Below, one piece after another: positions 16,885-25,625 of a DNA stretch of 64,000 bases. The position numbers and the translations under genes are program-made. The notes under the pieces were generated by a model. It worked only from the letters and a program-made list of their open reading frames with translations. It ran no database searches and was not told the origin of the DNA. The stretch is taken from positions 1 to 64,000 of the forward strand of contig CAADGK010000093.1 in NCBI GenBank assembly GCA_900696515.1, written 5' to 3'. The stretch comes from an uncultured Nitrosospira sp. (GTDB taxonomy: Bacteria; Nitrospirota; Nitrospiria; Nitrospirales; Nitrospiraceae). Every line of letters begins with the position of its first letter. The stretch's first letter is position 1.

Positions 16885-17169
16885 TTAGCCTTGTTTCATT
16901 TGACTGGGTTGGGTGGTTGCGGGCCCTGCTGATGGAGTAGGTTCCGCATGAACACTGACCTGGGCAGAATGGACAGGCTGAGGCTCGCTCTGTGAAGGTT
17001 GTTCCCCCGGCGTGACATCAATTGCATCGGCCTCATGCACGGATTTCTTAAAACCCTTGATAGCTTTGCCCAGCCCTTCCCCCAATTGCGGCAGCTTTCC
17101 GGCGCCGAAGATGATCAGGACAATAATCAGGATGAGAAGTAATTCCATCCAACCAAATGAACCGAACAT
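16885..17169 (-). CDS. tatA: TatA-type Tat translocase protein
   Basis: The 94-residue protein starts MFGSFGWMELLLILIIVLIIFGAGKLPQLG, the classical TatA membrane span and FGAGKLP hinge, then KAIKGFKKSVHEAD, an amphipathic helix, and a Pro/Gln-rich tail. TatA forms the translocation pore around TatBC. It lies 66 bases before the second Tat protein on the same strand, so the two form a pair without tatC, and follows mnmA by 121 bases. Confidence 0.9.
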   Translation of the reverse strand: MFGSFGWMELLLILIIVLIIFGAGKLPQLGEGLGKAIKGFKKSVHEADAIDVTPGEQPSQSEPQPVHSAQVSVHAEPTPSAGPATTQPSQMKQG

Positions 17170-17290
17170 AGATACCCTCAGCCGAAAAGTGCCACATTCC
17201 CGCCGGTATGAGGAGTGCGGGAGAACTGCCTCTTCCTGATACCAGAGGCTATCCGAAGATTCGGGGACAAGTCAAGCAGAACGGTATCGT

Positions 17291-18379
17291 CTACGAAGGT
17301 TGGAAGGGTTGGATGATACCTCCGCCAAGGACGTCGTCTCCATCGTAGAAGACCGCGGATTGCCCGGGGCTTAAGGCTCGTTGTGGTTGGTGGAATTGGA
17401 CGTGTAGGGCTGATGAGTGTAACGCTGTGAGGGTTGCCCTTGTCGGAGACGATGCATAACGGACTTTCACCTGAACCTCTGGACTGTTGGACGTGAAATC
17501 GGGCGCAAACAGGTTCAGGTCCGCGACGGTGCATGCGGAGTGTATCAATTCATCGGATCCGAGAACGACCGTGTTGGTGGCAGGATGTACCCGATGAACG
17601 TAGAGACGGTGTCCCGCGGCAATACCAAGACCTCGACGCTGGCCCGGGGTATAGAAGGCGATACCGTCATGTTGACCGAGGGGGGCGCCATCCTGGTCAA
17701 CAAATAGGCCGGGTTTTTTTGCGGCTGGGGATTCTTTCTCGATAAAGGTTCGATAATCACCCTGACTCACGAAGCAGATTTCCTGGCTCTCCTTGAGTTC
17801 ATCCACGGGCAGGCCCAATGCCTCGGCTTCTTTCCAGACCGCGGCTTTTTCCAGGCCTCCTAATGGAAAGAGCAGGCGAGGTAGCCATTCCGACCGAAGC
17901 CGATACAGAAAATATGTTTGGTCTTTTCGAACATCTGCCGATCGGGAGAGGACAAAGAATCCGCGGTGGTCATGCAATCGGGCATAATGTCCGGTTGCCG
18001 CATAGTCGAAGTTGCGTTGTATTGCGAGGTCGATGAGGGTCTGAATCTTTACCCGTTCATTACACCGCACGCAGGGATTAGGTGTCGTGCCGGTGGTATA
18101 GCCCTGGATGAAGTCGTCAATGACGGCATGACGAAATGTGTGTCGTGTATCAATGACCTCGTGGGAAATACCGAGCAGTTTTGCAACATGGCGCGCAATT
18201 CCGACTTTACAACAACCACGTTCTTGCCACTTTTTTGATGTGGCGACGGATTCGTCTTCATGTTCCCACACTTGGAGGGTTAGGCCGTGCACGTCATACC
18301 CGTGACGGACGAGTAGGGCTGCAGCGACTGAGCTGTCAACTCCCCCGCTCATGCCCAATAAAACAGATTTCCGCATCAT
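17291..18379 (-). CDS. mnmA: tRNA-specific 2-thiouridylase MnmA
   Basis: MnmA adds sulfur to U34 of tRNA-Lys, Glu and Gln. The PP-loop SGGVDSS at 11-17 activates the uridine with ATP; the catalytic Cys102 is in NPCVRCN and Cys201 is in EICFVSQGD, both conserved, and the GQRRGLG segment is present. The 362-residue length is normal. With mnmG and mnmE at 22231-25575 this window holds the main enzymes for the cmnm5s2U34 wobble modification, here on the same strand but separated. Confidence 0.97.
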   Translation of the reverse strand: MMRKSVLLGMSGGVDSSVAAALLVRHGYDVHGLTLQVWEHEDESVATSKKWQERGCCKVGIARHVAKLLGISHEVIDTRHTFRHAVIDDFIQGYTTGTTPNPCVRCNERVKIQTLIDLAIQRNFDYAATGHYARLHDHRGFFVLSRSADVRKDQTYFLYRLRSEWLPRLLFPLGGLEKAAVWKEAEALGLPVDELKESQEICFVSQGDYRTFIEKESPAAKKPGLFVDQDGAPLGQHDGIAFYTPGQRRGLGIAAGHRLYVHRVHPATNTVVLGSDELIHSACTVADLNLFAPDFTSNSPEVQVKVRYASSPTRATLTALHSSALHVQFHQPQRALSPGQSAVFYDGDDVLGGGIIQPFQPS

Positions 18380-18642
18380 AGGACCGGTATTGTACAGAGA
18401 CTCAAGGGGAAAGGGCTAGACCGCATGAGCGCCGATTGTTGGGATCACAAATCACAACACAACACCGTCACGCATCGTTGACCCTGCGTATAGCTGTCAG
18501 GACTGAGGGTGTTGAAGGGTGGCACCATACAGATGTGGCGGCACGATGAGATCAGCCGGCGTACTTCCCGCTTTCGCAGGATGGCATGTCACGAGGTGAG
18601 TGGTTAGAGCGGTTCATGACGGGCGGGCATGAGGGAGGCCGG

Positions 18643-19086
18643 CTAGAGGCTGGTCGAACGGACCTTTCCACGATAAGTTGCCGTGTCGTGACTATTCTTT
18701 GAAGAGGGCTGCTCATCTACCCATTTAGGGGCTCCCATATCGCACATCCCATGAAAATGAGCTCCGTCTTCGATGGAGATGCCCGGGGTTCGGATATCGC
18801 CGATGAGGATACCGGGTTTTTGGATTTGAATTTTTGCGGTGGCCGTGATGGTGGCGTTGACTTTGCCGCTGGTGATAAGAATGCCTGCGGAGATCACACC
18901 TTTGACGACGGCCTGTTCCCCGATGATCAGTGTCCCGCTGGTATTGATTTCCCCCTCGACACGACCGTCGATGCGAATCGTCCCATCAAAGTTCACGACA
19001 CCCTTAAAGTCCACTCCTTTACTGAGGAAGGTAAAGTTTTCATTCGTCGCGGCATCGGTCCCCTGTTTTTCGCCTATAGCCCACAT
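18643..19086 (-). CDS. Bactofilin (first of two)
   Basis: Bactofilins are small cytoskeletal proteins that polymerise without nucleotide. The 147-residue protein has the beta-helical core of short repeats: GVDFKGVVNFDGTIRIDGRVEGEI, GTLIIGEQAVVKG, ITSGKVNATITATAKIQIQKPGILIGDI. AAGGAG precedes the ATG. The tail (PSSKNSHDTATYRGK) is short and disordered. It is the downstream one of two bactofilin genes next to parAB, which suggests a role in cell shape or in anchoring the partition machinery. Confidence 0.93.
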   Translation of the reverse strand: MWAIGEKQGTDAATNENFTFLSKGVDFKGVVNFDGTIRIDGRVEGEINTSGTLIIGEQAVVKGVISAGILITSGKVNATITATAKIQIQKPGILIGDIRTPGISIEDGAHFHGMCDMGAPKWVDEQPSSKNSHDTATYRGKVRSTSL

Positions 19087-19207
19087 GAGCGCGCTCTACT
19101 CCTTGTGACAAGACCGATGATGAGAGGATGGTCTACCTGGTACATGAGCGAGGAAACATATCCGTCTCGGACGGATGTCCCTCGCTCACCAGCTTGAATG
19201 CCTTGGG

Positions 19208-19699
19208 TTAGACGGTGATCCTCCGCACCGGTAACTCGGTACTGTTCCCAATGGCATGAAGCGTGGATTCTTTGTGAACCGGACGGGCCTGTTGTTCCAT
19301 CTCGAGGGTCCCGTTGAATGAGACCCCTTCTTCCATGGCAAGCATCGGCGTTGTCACTCCACCGTTGATTACGGCCGGCGCGCGCAATTTCATCTTTTCG
19401 CGGGCCGTGATATCGCCTGTGATCTTCCCTTTGCAGACGATTGTTCCGGCCGTGACTTTTGCAGTCAGAACCGCATCTTCACCAACCAGTAAGATGCCGT
19501 CCGTATGAATTTCGCCCTCGAGGGTTCCGTCAATCCGCACGGTCCCACTATACGAGATAGTGCCTTTAAAGACGACTCCTTTACCGACGAAGGCGCTCAC
19601 GTCCTGGCCGCTTTCCGGCCGCGGCGTATCGAGGGCCGATCCTGCGACATCCAGATCAATATCATCGGTGCGCCTGCTATCCTGCTTATCTTTCCACAT
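19208..19699 (-). CDS. Bactofilin (second of two)
   Basis: The 163-residue protein has an acidic N-terminal extension (KQDSRRTDDIDLDVAG) and then the beta-helical bactofilin core (GVVFKGTISYSGTVRIDGTLEGEIHTDGILLVGEDAVL, ... VICKGKITGDITAREKM). It is a paralogue of the next gene, and the two may co-polymerise. The start is the ATG at 19699, because GGGAGGAGG lies 7-9 bases upstream; the longer frame has no such site. It lies 164 bases downstream of the parB stop. Confidence 0.92.
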   Translation of the reverse strand: MWKDKQDSRRTDDIDLDVAGSALDTPRPESGQDVSAFVGKGVVFKGTISYSGTVRIDGTLEGEIHTDGILLVGEDAVLTAKVTAGTIVCKGKITGDITAREKMKLRAPAVINGGVTTPMLAMEEGVSFNGTLEMEQQARPVHKESTLHAIGNSTELPVRRITV

Positions 19700-19863
19700 A
19701 CGATCGCCTCCTCCCACAATGTGGCTGACTCGGCTACGACAAACCGTGCGGTGCCGTGCCGTTATGTCCCATATCGGTTGGTCCGTCGTAGATATTTAGC
19801 GCTTGAACAGGGATGTGGAAAATATGGGTCTTTTAGGAGGGGAGGGTGACAGGGCGACGCGGA

Positions 19864-20712
19864 TTACCCCAGCAGGGTTTCAACGATCCCATCCAGTTCG
19901 TCTGAGGAGAAGTACTGGATCACGACCGTTCCTCCCGGGCCTTGTGGGCGGATGGTCACTTTGGTCCCAAGGCGTTTTTGTAGGCGATTTTCCAAATCTG
20001 TCAATGGACTCGGGCCGGCTGGTCTGGTGAGGATCTTTTTGCCCGCGATCGACTGTTCCACGAGTCTCTCGGTTTGCCGAACCGAGAGGTGAGAGGCTAC
20101 TACCAACTTTGCGATCCGGAGCTGAGTTTCCGGGATGGGCAGACCGAGAAGAGCCTTGGCATGACCGACAGAAAGGGTTCCATCCTCGACCAGGGCCTGC
20201 AGATCAGGAGGAAGCTGGGTCAGACGGATAAAATTGGCGACGGAGGAACGGTCGCGGCCCACCTTGGTGGCGACGGCATCCTGGGTAAGGCCGAATTCTT
20301 TCATCATTCGTGAATAGGCACGTGCGGTTTCCATCGGGTTTAAATCTTCACGTTGGAGATTTTCCACAAGGGCAAGGAGCAAGGCTTCCTGGTCGGTACA
20401 ATTCTTGACAACCGCAGGAATAACGGGAAGCCCGGCGGCTTTCGACGCCCGCCAGCGGCGTTCGCCGGCAATGAGCTCATAGACGCCGTCGCCCTTCCGC
20501 CGGACCATAATGGGTTGGATGACGCCGCTTTCCTTAATAGACGCCGTCAGCTCGGCGAGTTCCTGCGGAAGGAACGTGTGCCGTGGCTGATAGCGATTCG
20601 GCACAATCTGGTCAACCGATATCCGCTGCACATCGGCCATCTCTTCGGTCCTGCCCAGTTTGACGGACGGCAAGAGCGCGTCAAGTCCTTTACCGAGGGC
20701 CTTTTTCTCCAT
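19864..20712 (-). CDS. parB: Chromosome partition protein ParB (CTPase)
   Basis: The 282-residue protein has the ParB box II motif AGERRWRAS, the CTP-binding ParB/Srx domain (GVIQPIMVRRKGDGVYELIAGERRWRA), the helix-turn-helix segment (LTQDAVATKVGRDRSSVANFIRLTQLP), and a C-terminal dimerisation part. ParB loads on parS as a CTP-dependent sliding clamp and, with ParA, segregates the origin region. Its start overlaps the end of parA by 23 bases, so the two are translationally coupled. Two parS sites lie 780-1470 bases upstream. Confidence 0.97.
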   Translation of the reverse strand: MEKKALGKGLDALLPSVKLGRTEEMADVQRISVDQIVPNRYQPRHTFLPQELAELTASIKESGVIQPIMVRRKGDGVYELIAGERRWRASKAAGLPVIPAVVKNCTDQEALLLALVENLQREDLNPMETARAYSRMMKEFGLTQDAVATKVGRDRSSVANFIRLTQLPPDLQALVEDGTLSVGHAKALLGLPIPETQLRIAKLVVASHLSVRQTERLVEQSIAGKKILTRPAGPSPLTDLENRLQKRLGTKVTIRPQGPGGTVVIQYFSSDELDGIVETLLG

Positions 20713-21466
20713 GTGATATAAACTCCTTAGCTAATGATACGTATGACTGTGATCCGGATGAAGCCATGTTGTACAAAATGCCTGGACGACCGTAACTGGG
20801 TGCCTCTGCGAGGGCAACATTGCGAGGGATCACGGCCTGATAGACCTTGTGAGTGAAATGAAATCGTACTTGGTCTGCCACCTGTCTGGAGAGACTGATT
20901 CTGGAATCAAACATCGTAAGAGCAATGCCCTCAATTTCAAGACCAGGATTATAGGATTGACGGACGAGTTCGATGCTTCCGATAAGTCTGGTCAAACCTT
21001 CCATCGCGTAGTATTCACATTGGACCGGGATAAGGACAGAATTGGCTGCCGTGAGAGCATTGATGGTGAGAATACCAAGAGCTGGCGGGCAATCAAGAAA
21101 AACAAAGTCGTAGGTGTTTCGTATTTCCGCAATGAGCGATCGAAGATGATTTTCACGGCCTTCCAGATTAGCCAGCTCAACTTCAGCACCGGCGAGATCG
21201 GCATTGGCCGGCAACAGACTTAGGCCAGAAATATTTGTTTCTATTATAGATTCATGAACAGTACTATTTTTAACAAGACAGCTGTAGGTACTGCTTTTCA
21301 GTGTCCTTTGGTCGATTCCAAGACCACTTGTTGCATTGCCTTGTGGATCCATATCAATCAACAGGACTGCTTTCCCTTCGAGCGCAACCGCAGTTGAGAG
21401 ATTGATCGCAGTGGTCGTTTTTCCAACCCCGCCTTTCTGATTTGCAACAGCGATGACTTTTCCCAC
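20690..21466 (-). CDS. parA: Chromosome partition ATPase ParA (Soj)
   Basis: The 258-residue protein has the deviant Walker A KGGVGKTTT at about 11-19, the switch DMDPQGN, and DCPPALG. It binds DNA non-specifically as an ATP dimer and moves the ParB-parS complex. It sits in the order rsmG-parA-parB, the usual chromosomal arrangement, and is short, as expected of a chromosomal ParA that lacks the helix-turn-helix of plasmid relatives. Confidence 0.97.
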   Translation of the reverse strand: MGKVIAVANQKGGVGKTTTAINLSTAVALEGKAVLLIDMDPQGNATSGLGIDQRTLKSSTYSCLVKNSTVHESIIETNISGLSLLPANADLAGAEVELANLEGRENHLRSLIAEIRNTYDFVFLDCPPALGILTINALTAANSVLIPVQCEYYAMEGLTRLIGSIELVRQSYNPGLEIEGIALTMFDSRISLSRQVADQVRFHFTHKVYQAVIPRNVALAEAPSYGRPGILYNMASSGSQSYVSLAKEFISHGEKGPR

Positions 21467-21487
21467 GAGAAAGCTCCTAGGTCAAGG

Positions 21488-22180
21488 TTATGTTCCACGT
21501 GGAACAGTAACTGAGGAGAATTCACTACGATAGGCAAATACTGAAATAGTTCTGGACCCATGAGCATGTGGCAGGTCAAACGTATAGTCACTCTCGAAAC
21601 TCCAGTCGATAGGGCAAGTAGTTCTGTCCATCGGTTTCGATGAGTAAGTAAATGCCTTGCTGCATCTTTTCAATAAGTTATGTGTCTTGTGAAACATGAG
21701 CGAAGGATTTAGTGCACGAGTGGTAAGGTAATCATATAAAGCTGTGGAAGGATATCTGTTCCTGAATAGTTCAATAGTTCCTTGGAAGATATCAATATTG
21801 TTTAATCGTAAGAGGCCCACAATGAAATGAAGAAAAGCTGATTTCTTGTGAGCTGGCTCGATCAATGTCACGCAAAGATCAGGGCGTACTATTTTTAGAG
21901 GAATTCCTGGAAAACCAGCCCCTGTTCCAACATCCAGAATATGAGACCCGTGCGCAATATTCACGGCTCTTAGTGCCGCTATCGAATCTATAAAATGCTT
22001 GACAATAATGTCCTCATCTTTTGTGATAGCGGTAAGATTGAAGGATTGATTCCAGATCTTAAGTTGTTTCAGATACAGGAGGAATAGTTGAACTTGTGGC
22101 GGATCAACTGTGACCTCAATTGCTTTTGAGCCTTCCAGCAGGAGATGCTCCAGTACCTCACGTTGTTCCACGTGGAACAC
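21488..22180 (-). CDS. rsmG: 16S rRNA 7-methylguanosine methyltransferase RsmG
   Basis: RsmG (GidB) methylates N7 of G527 in 16S rRNA. The 230-residue protein has the SAM-binding motif ILDVGTGAGFPGIPL at about 91-105, and the substrate-side pattern TAITKDEDIIVKHFIDSI. The first residues, MFHVEQ, and the last, VPRGT, are encoded by parS palindromes at each end. Because the ATG is the beginning of the palindrome, the true start may lie downstream in the gene. It lies between mnmG and parA, the usual place. Confidence 0.94.
   Translation of the reverse strand: MFHVEQREVLEHLLLEGSKAIEVTVDPPQVQLFLLYLKQLKIWNQSFNLTAITKDEDIIVKHFIDSIAALRAVNIAHGSHILDVGTGAGFPGIPLKIVRPDLCVTLIEPAHKKSAFLHFIVGLLRLNNIDIFQGTIELFRNRYPSTALYDYLTTRALNPSLMFHKTHNLLKRCSKAFTYSSKPMDRTTCPIDWSFESDYTFDLPHAHGSRTISVFAYRSEFSSVTVPRGT
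21491..21506. promoter_or_regulatory. parS: parS site (in the last codons of rsmG)
   Basis: TGTTCCACGTGGAACA is a perfect 16-base palindrome and differs from the widely conserved parS (TGTTTCACGTGAAACA) by one symmetrical pair. On the minus strand it encodes the last residues (VPRGT) of RsmG and its stop follows directly. ParB is expected to bind here. Confidence 0.9.
22164..22179. promoter_or_regulatory. parS: parS site (in the first codons of rsmG)
   Basis: A second copy of TGTTCCACGTGGAACA, identical to the one at 21491-21506, lies in the rsmG start region and encodes FHVE of the protein. Two perfect parS copies 673 bases apart flank rsmG. Confidence 0.9.
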
Positions 22181-22230
22181 TTACGCTGATACAAAGAGGA
22201 GGTCAATAGAAAACATTATTGACGATGATT

Positions 22231-24120
22231 TTAGGAAAGTTTGATAACGGAACGATGGGTTTGCCGCTTAGATTTGTCGATAGCAACTAACAGCAAAGAA
22301 ATTGCCGCTGGTGTGACTCCAGAAATACGTGAGGCCTGTCCAACGGTCTCTGGCCTTACGCGATTAAGTTTTTCAATGACTTCACGAGAAAATCCAGAAA
22401 CTAAATTGTAATCAAACGAACTTGGTATCAATTTTTTCTCAAATTTTTTAAACTTTTCAACTTGCCGCACTTGCCGCTGTATATATCCCTCGTATTTTAT
22501 TTGAAGCTCAACTTCCTCGGCTATATCATCGCCAACAGGCTGTATGTCAAAAATATTCATAAGCTCATGATAACGAGCTTCCTGCCTTCGAAGTAACTGG
22601 GCCATCGATTGGACTGAAAAGCCATTCTCAAGATAGGTGCCTCGCGTCCTGGAGCTAATCTGTTCTGTAAATGGAGGTCTCATGCCCTGTAGATTTGAAA
22701 TCTCAGATTCGATCAGTTCCCTTTTGCGAAGCAGTTTTTGATACTCGGCTTGGGGGATAAGGCCAACGCCGTATCCGATCTCCATGAGGCGAAGGTCGGC
22801 GTTCCCATGGCGAAGCAGCAATCGGTATTCTGCCCTGGAAGTGAACATCCGGTAAGGCTCATAGGCATCTTTGGTGATGAGATCATCGACTAATACGCCG
22901 ATGTAGGCCTGAGAACGATCCAAAACAAATGGAGGACGTTCTCTGATTTTAAGAACGGCGTTAATTCCTGCTACCAACCCTTGGGCAGCCGCTTCTTCAT
23001 ATCCGGAGGTCCCATTGATCTGACCTGCGTGATAAAGCCCCGTCACCAATTTAGTTTCAAGCGTTCGGTATAGTTGTCGAGGAGGAAAATAGTCGTACTC
23101 TATTGCATACCCAGGCTTAAGTATTTTCGCGTGCTCTAAGCCGGGGATAGTTTTGAGTATGGCGGCTTGAACATCCACGGGGAGGCTTGTTGAGATGCCG
23201 TTTGGATAGTACTCGTTAGAGCTTAGACCTTCTGGTTCGATGAAAATCTGGTGTCGCTCCTTGTCGGCAAAGCGAACTACCTTGTCTTCAATAGAGGGAC
23301 AATAGCGAGGGCCGATGGATTCAATCACACCGCTGTATAGGGGAGATCGATCTAAGTTCTGTCGAATCAGATCGTGTGTTGCCTGCCCAGTATAGGTCAA
23401 ATGGCAAAGAATCTGGTTCCTAGTAATGGCCCGCGTGCGATAGGAGAATGGCGGAGGCGGTGTATCGCCTGGTTGAGGCACCATCACCGAGAAGTCGATG
23501 GTCTCTTTGTCCAAGCGGGGGGGTGTTCCGGTCTTCAGCCGGCCGACCTCGAACCCAAAGTCTCGCATACAATCGGAAAGGTGTTCGGCAGACGCTTCGC
23601 CAGCGCGTCCAGCCGGGAAGTGTTGTAAGCCTATATGGATAAGCCCCTTAAGGAAAGTACCTGAAGTTAAAATGACGGCGTTCGCACCGATGGTTTCGCC
23701 GGAGCCCGTGACAATTCCGGTTACGCTTCCACCATGTACCAGCAAACGATCGACGACACCCTCGGACATCGAGAGTAGGGGTTCCAGCGAGAGTGTCCTT
23801 TGCATCGCATCTCGATACAGCGATTTGTCACACTGGGCTCGCAAAGCTCGCACCGCCGGCCCTTTGCTCGTATTGATAAATCGAAACTGGATACCGGATT
23901 GATCGGTATTGCGGCCCATCTCGCCGCCAAGTGCATCGATTTCCTTGACCAGGTGTCCCTTCGCGATCCCACCAATGGCCGGATTGCATGACATTTGGGC
24001 GATGCGGGAAAGATCCATCGTCAGGAGTAGAGTCCGGGCGCCCATCCGTGCCGAAGCAAGCGCCGCCTCGCAGCCTGCATGTCCACCTCCTACCACGATC
24101 ACGTCGAATGTCTGTGCCAC
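22231..24120 (-). CDS. mnmG: tRNA uridine-34 modification FAD enzyme MnmG
   Basis: MnmG (GidA) with MnmE puts the carboxymethylaminomethyl group on U34 of several tRNAs. The 629-residue length is typical. Visible features: the FAD Rossmann motif [10 protein letters not shown] at about 11-20, [22 protein letters not shown], and the conserved [17 protein letters not shown] and YEGYIQRQ segments. It lies 10 bases before mnmE in the same direction, so the two are co-transcribed. The short leader to rsmG is 50 bases. Confidence 0.97.
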   Translation of the reverse strand: MAQTFDVIVVGGGHAGCEAALASARMGARTLLLTMDLSRIAQMSCNPAIGGIAKGHLVKEIDALGGEMGRNTDQSGIQFRFINTSKGPAVRALRAQCDKSLYRDAMQRTLSLEPLLSMSEGVVDRLLVHGGSVTGIVTGSGETIGANAVILTSGTFLKGLIHIGLQHFPAGRAGEASAEHLSDCMRDFGFEVGRLKTGTPPRLDKETIDFSVMVPQPGDTPPPPFSYRTRAITRNQILCHLTYTGQATHDLIRQNLDRSPLYSGVIESIGPRYCPSIEDKVVRFADKERHQIFIEPEGLSSNEYYPNGISTSLPVDVQAAILKTIPGLEHAKILKPGYAIEYDYFPPRQLYRTLETKLVTGLYHAGQINGTSGYEEAAAQGLVAGINAVLKIRERPPFVLDRSQAYIGVLVDDLITKDAYEPYRMFTSRAEYRLLLRHGNADLRLMEIGYGVGLIPQAEYQKLLRKRELIESEISNLQGMRPPFTEQISSRTRGTYLENGFSVQSMAQLLRRQEARYHELMNIFDIQPVGDDIAEEVELQIKYEGYIQRQVRQVEKFKKFEKKLIPSSFDYNLVSGFSREVIEKLNRVRPETVGQASRISGVTPAAISLLLVAIDKSKRQTHRSVIKLS

Positions 24121-24129
24121 GCACTCTCC

Positions 24130-25575
24130 TTACTTGCCGATACAAAAGTCGGAAAATATTCGTTCCAATACATCGTCCGGCGTAACGCTGCCAATAATCT
24201 CTCCCAAGGCATCAGCAGCATCGCGGAGATCAACGGACAGAAGTTCAATCTGCGCGTCCCGCTCGATGGAAGACAAAGTCAGTTTAATGGCCGTGATGGC
24301 CTGATCCAATGCCACACGATGACGAACATTCGTGATGACCACACCGTCATTGGATTCAAACGATTCGGTGAGAAAGCGCGAGGTGATGGCCGTTTTGAGT
24401 TCTTCAAGACCTTCACCGGTTTTCGTGGAAACGGGGAGGATGCGCTGGCGTAAGCGTTCTTCCAAATCATGACAAAAAGATTGCATGGCAACGGGAGTCA
24501 ACACGTCGATTTTGTTCAGGACAACGAGATGCTTGGCTTCCAGCAAAGGGAAAACGAATGCAGGCACTCCAGTCTTCTGAACTTCAACCGCATCAACCAC
24601 CTGGAGAGTTAGGTCCCCTTGCGCTTGTGCGTCCTTGGATCGCTTGATTCCCTCCTGCTCAACCACATCGACCGTCTCGCGTAGACCCGCGGTATCCACC
24701 AATGTGATAGGGAGTCCGTTCCAAATAACTGCTTCTTCAATCAGGTCTCGCGTCGTTCCAGGGACATCGGTAACAATCGCACGGTTGTCACGAATGAGGC
24801 TATTGAGCAAACTTGATTTCCCAACATTCGGAGGGCCTGCGAGTACCACTCGTATCCCATCTCGCAAAGCTCGACCGGTCTGGGCGGTGTCCAGGACCTG
24901 TTGTATTTGATTCGCAATCGCTTCAAGGCTGGTTCTGATCTCGCCTCGAGTGACAAAAGAGATGTCCTCATCCGAAAAATCAATTCCGGCTTCGATCCGT
25001 GCCAGCAGCGATAAGAGGGCGGTCCGTAGTTCCTGCACATACCGTCCTAAATCCCCCCGGAGTTGTCGGTGGGCAATGGCAAGGGCGAATTCCGATTTTG
25101 CCTTGATGGTATCTAAGACAGCCTCAGCCTGGGACAGATCCAACCGCCCATTCAAGAACGCGCGTTTCGTGAACTCACCAGGCTGGGCTAATCGAGCGCC
25201 AGCTGCGATGCAGGATTCACAGACTCGGCGGAGGACGGTCGTACTTCCATGACAATGGAATTCCACCACATCCTCCGCGGTAAACGAGCGGGGCCCTTTC
25301 ATGTAGACCACCAGGCCTTCATCAATGATGTGTTCCCGGGTCATCGCCTGACTTACGCCGCCGGCTGGCTCAGGATGAGGAAACGAGACGATATCGGCAA
25401 GATGGAGCGTATGTGTGGGGAGGGCACCGAGGGATTCGCTTGTGCGAAGTCTTGCAACTTTGGAAGCGATGTCCGCTGCGTTCGGGCCGCTGATGCGGAT
25501 GATCCCAATGCCTCCCTCACCCACCGGGGTTGCAATGGCGCAAATTGTGTCATCAGGCGATCCGTCGATAGGCAC
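24130..25575 (-). CDS. mnmE: tRNA modification GTPase MnmE
   Basis: MnmE (TrmE) is the GTPase partner of MnmG. The 481-residue protein has a folate-binding N-terminal domain, the G1 motif GPPNVGKS at 247-254, G3 DTAGLRE at about 294-300, NKID for G4, and the C-terminal CIGK with the catalytic Cys at 478. Its order yidC-mnmE-mnmG-rsmG-parA-parB is the conserved origin-proximal arrangement. Confidence 0.97.
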   Translation of the reverse strand: MPIDGSPDDTICAIATPVGEGGIGIIRISGPNAADIASKVARLRTSESLGALPTHTLHLADIVSFPHPEPAGGVSQAMTREHIIDEGLVVYMKGPRSFTAEDVVEFHCHGSTTVLRRVCESCIAAGARLAQPGEFTKRAFLNGRLDLSQAEAVLDTIKAKSEFALAIAHRQLRGDLGRYVQELRTALLSLLARIEAGIDFSDEDISFVTRGEIRTSLEAIANQIQQVLDTAQTGRALRDGIRVVLAGPPNVGKSSLLNSLIRDNRAIVTDVPGTTRDLIEEAVIWNGLPITLVDTAGLRETVDVVEQEGIKRSKDAQAQGDLTLQVVDAVEVQKTGVPAFVFPLLEAKHLVVLNKIDVLTPVAMQSFCHDLEERLRQRILPVSTKTGEGLEELKTAITSRFLTESFESNDGVVITNVRHRVALDQAITAIKLTLSSIERDAQIELLSVDLRDAADALGEIIGSVTPDDVLERIFSDFCIGK

Positions 25576-25625
25576 GATCCACCATAGGTGTGACGCTTAA
25601 TCGCATCAGGCCGGATCAAGGAGCT

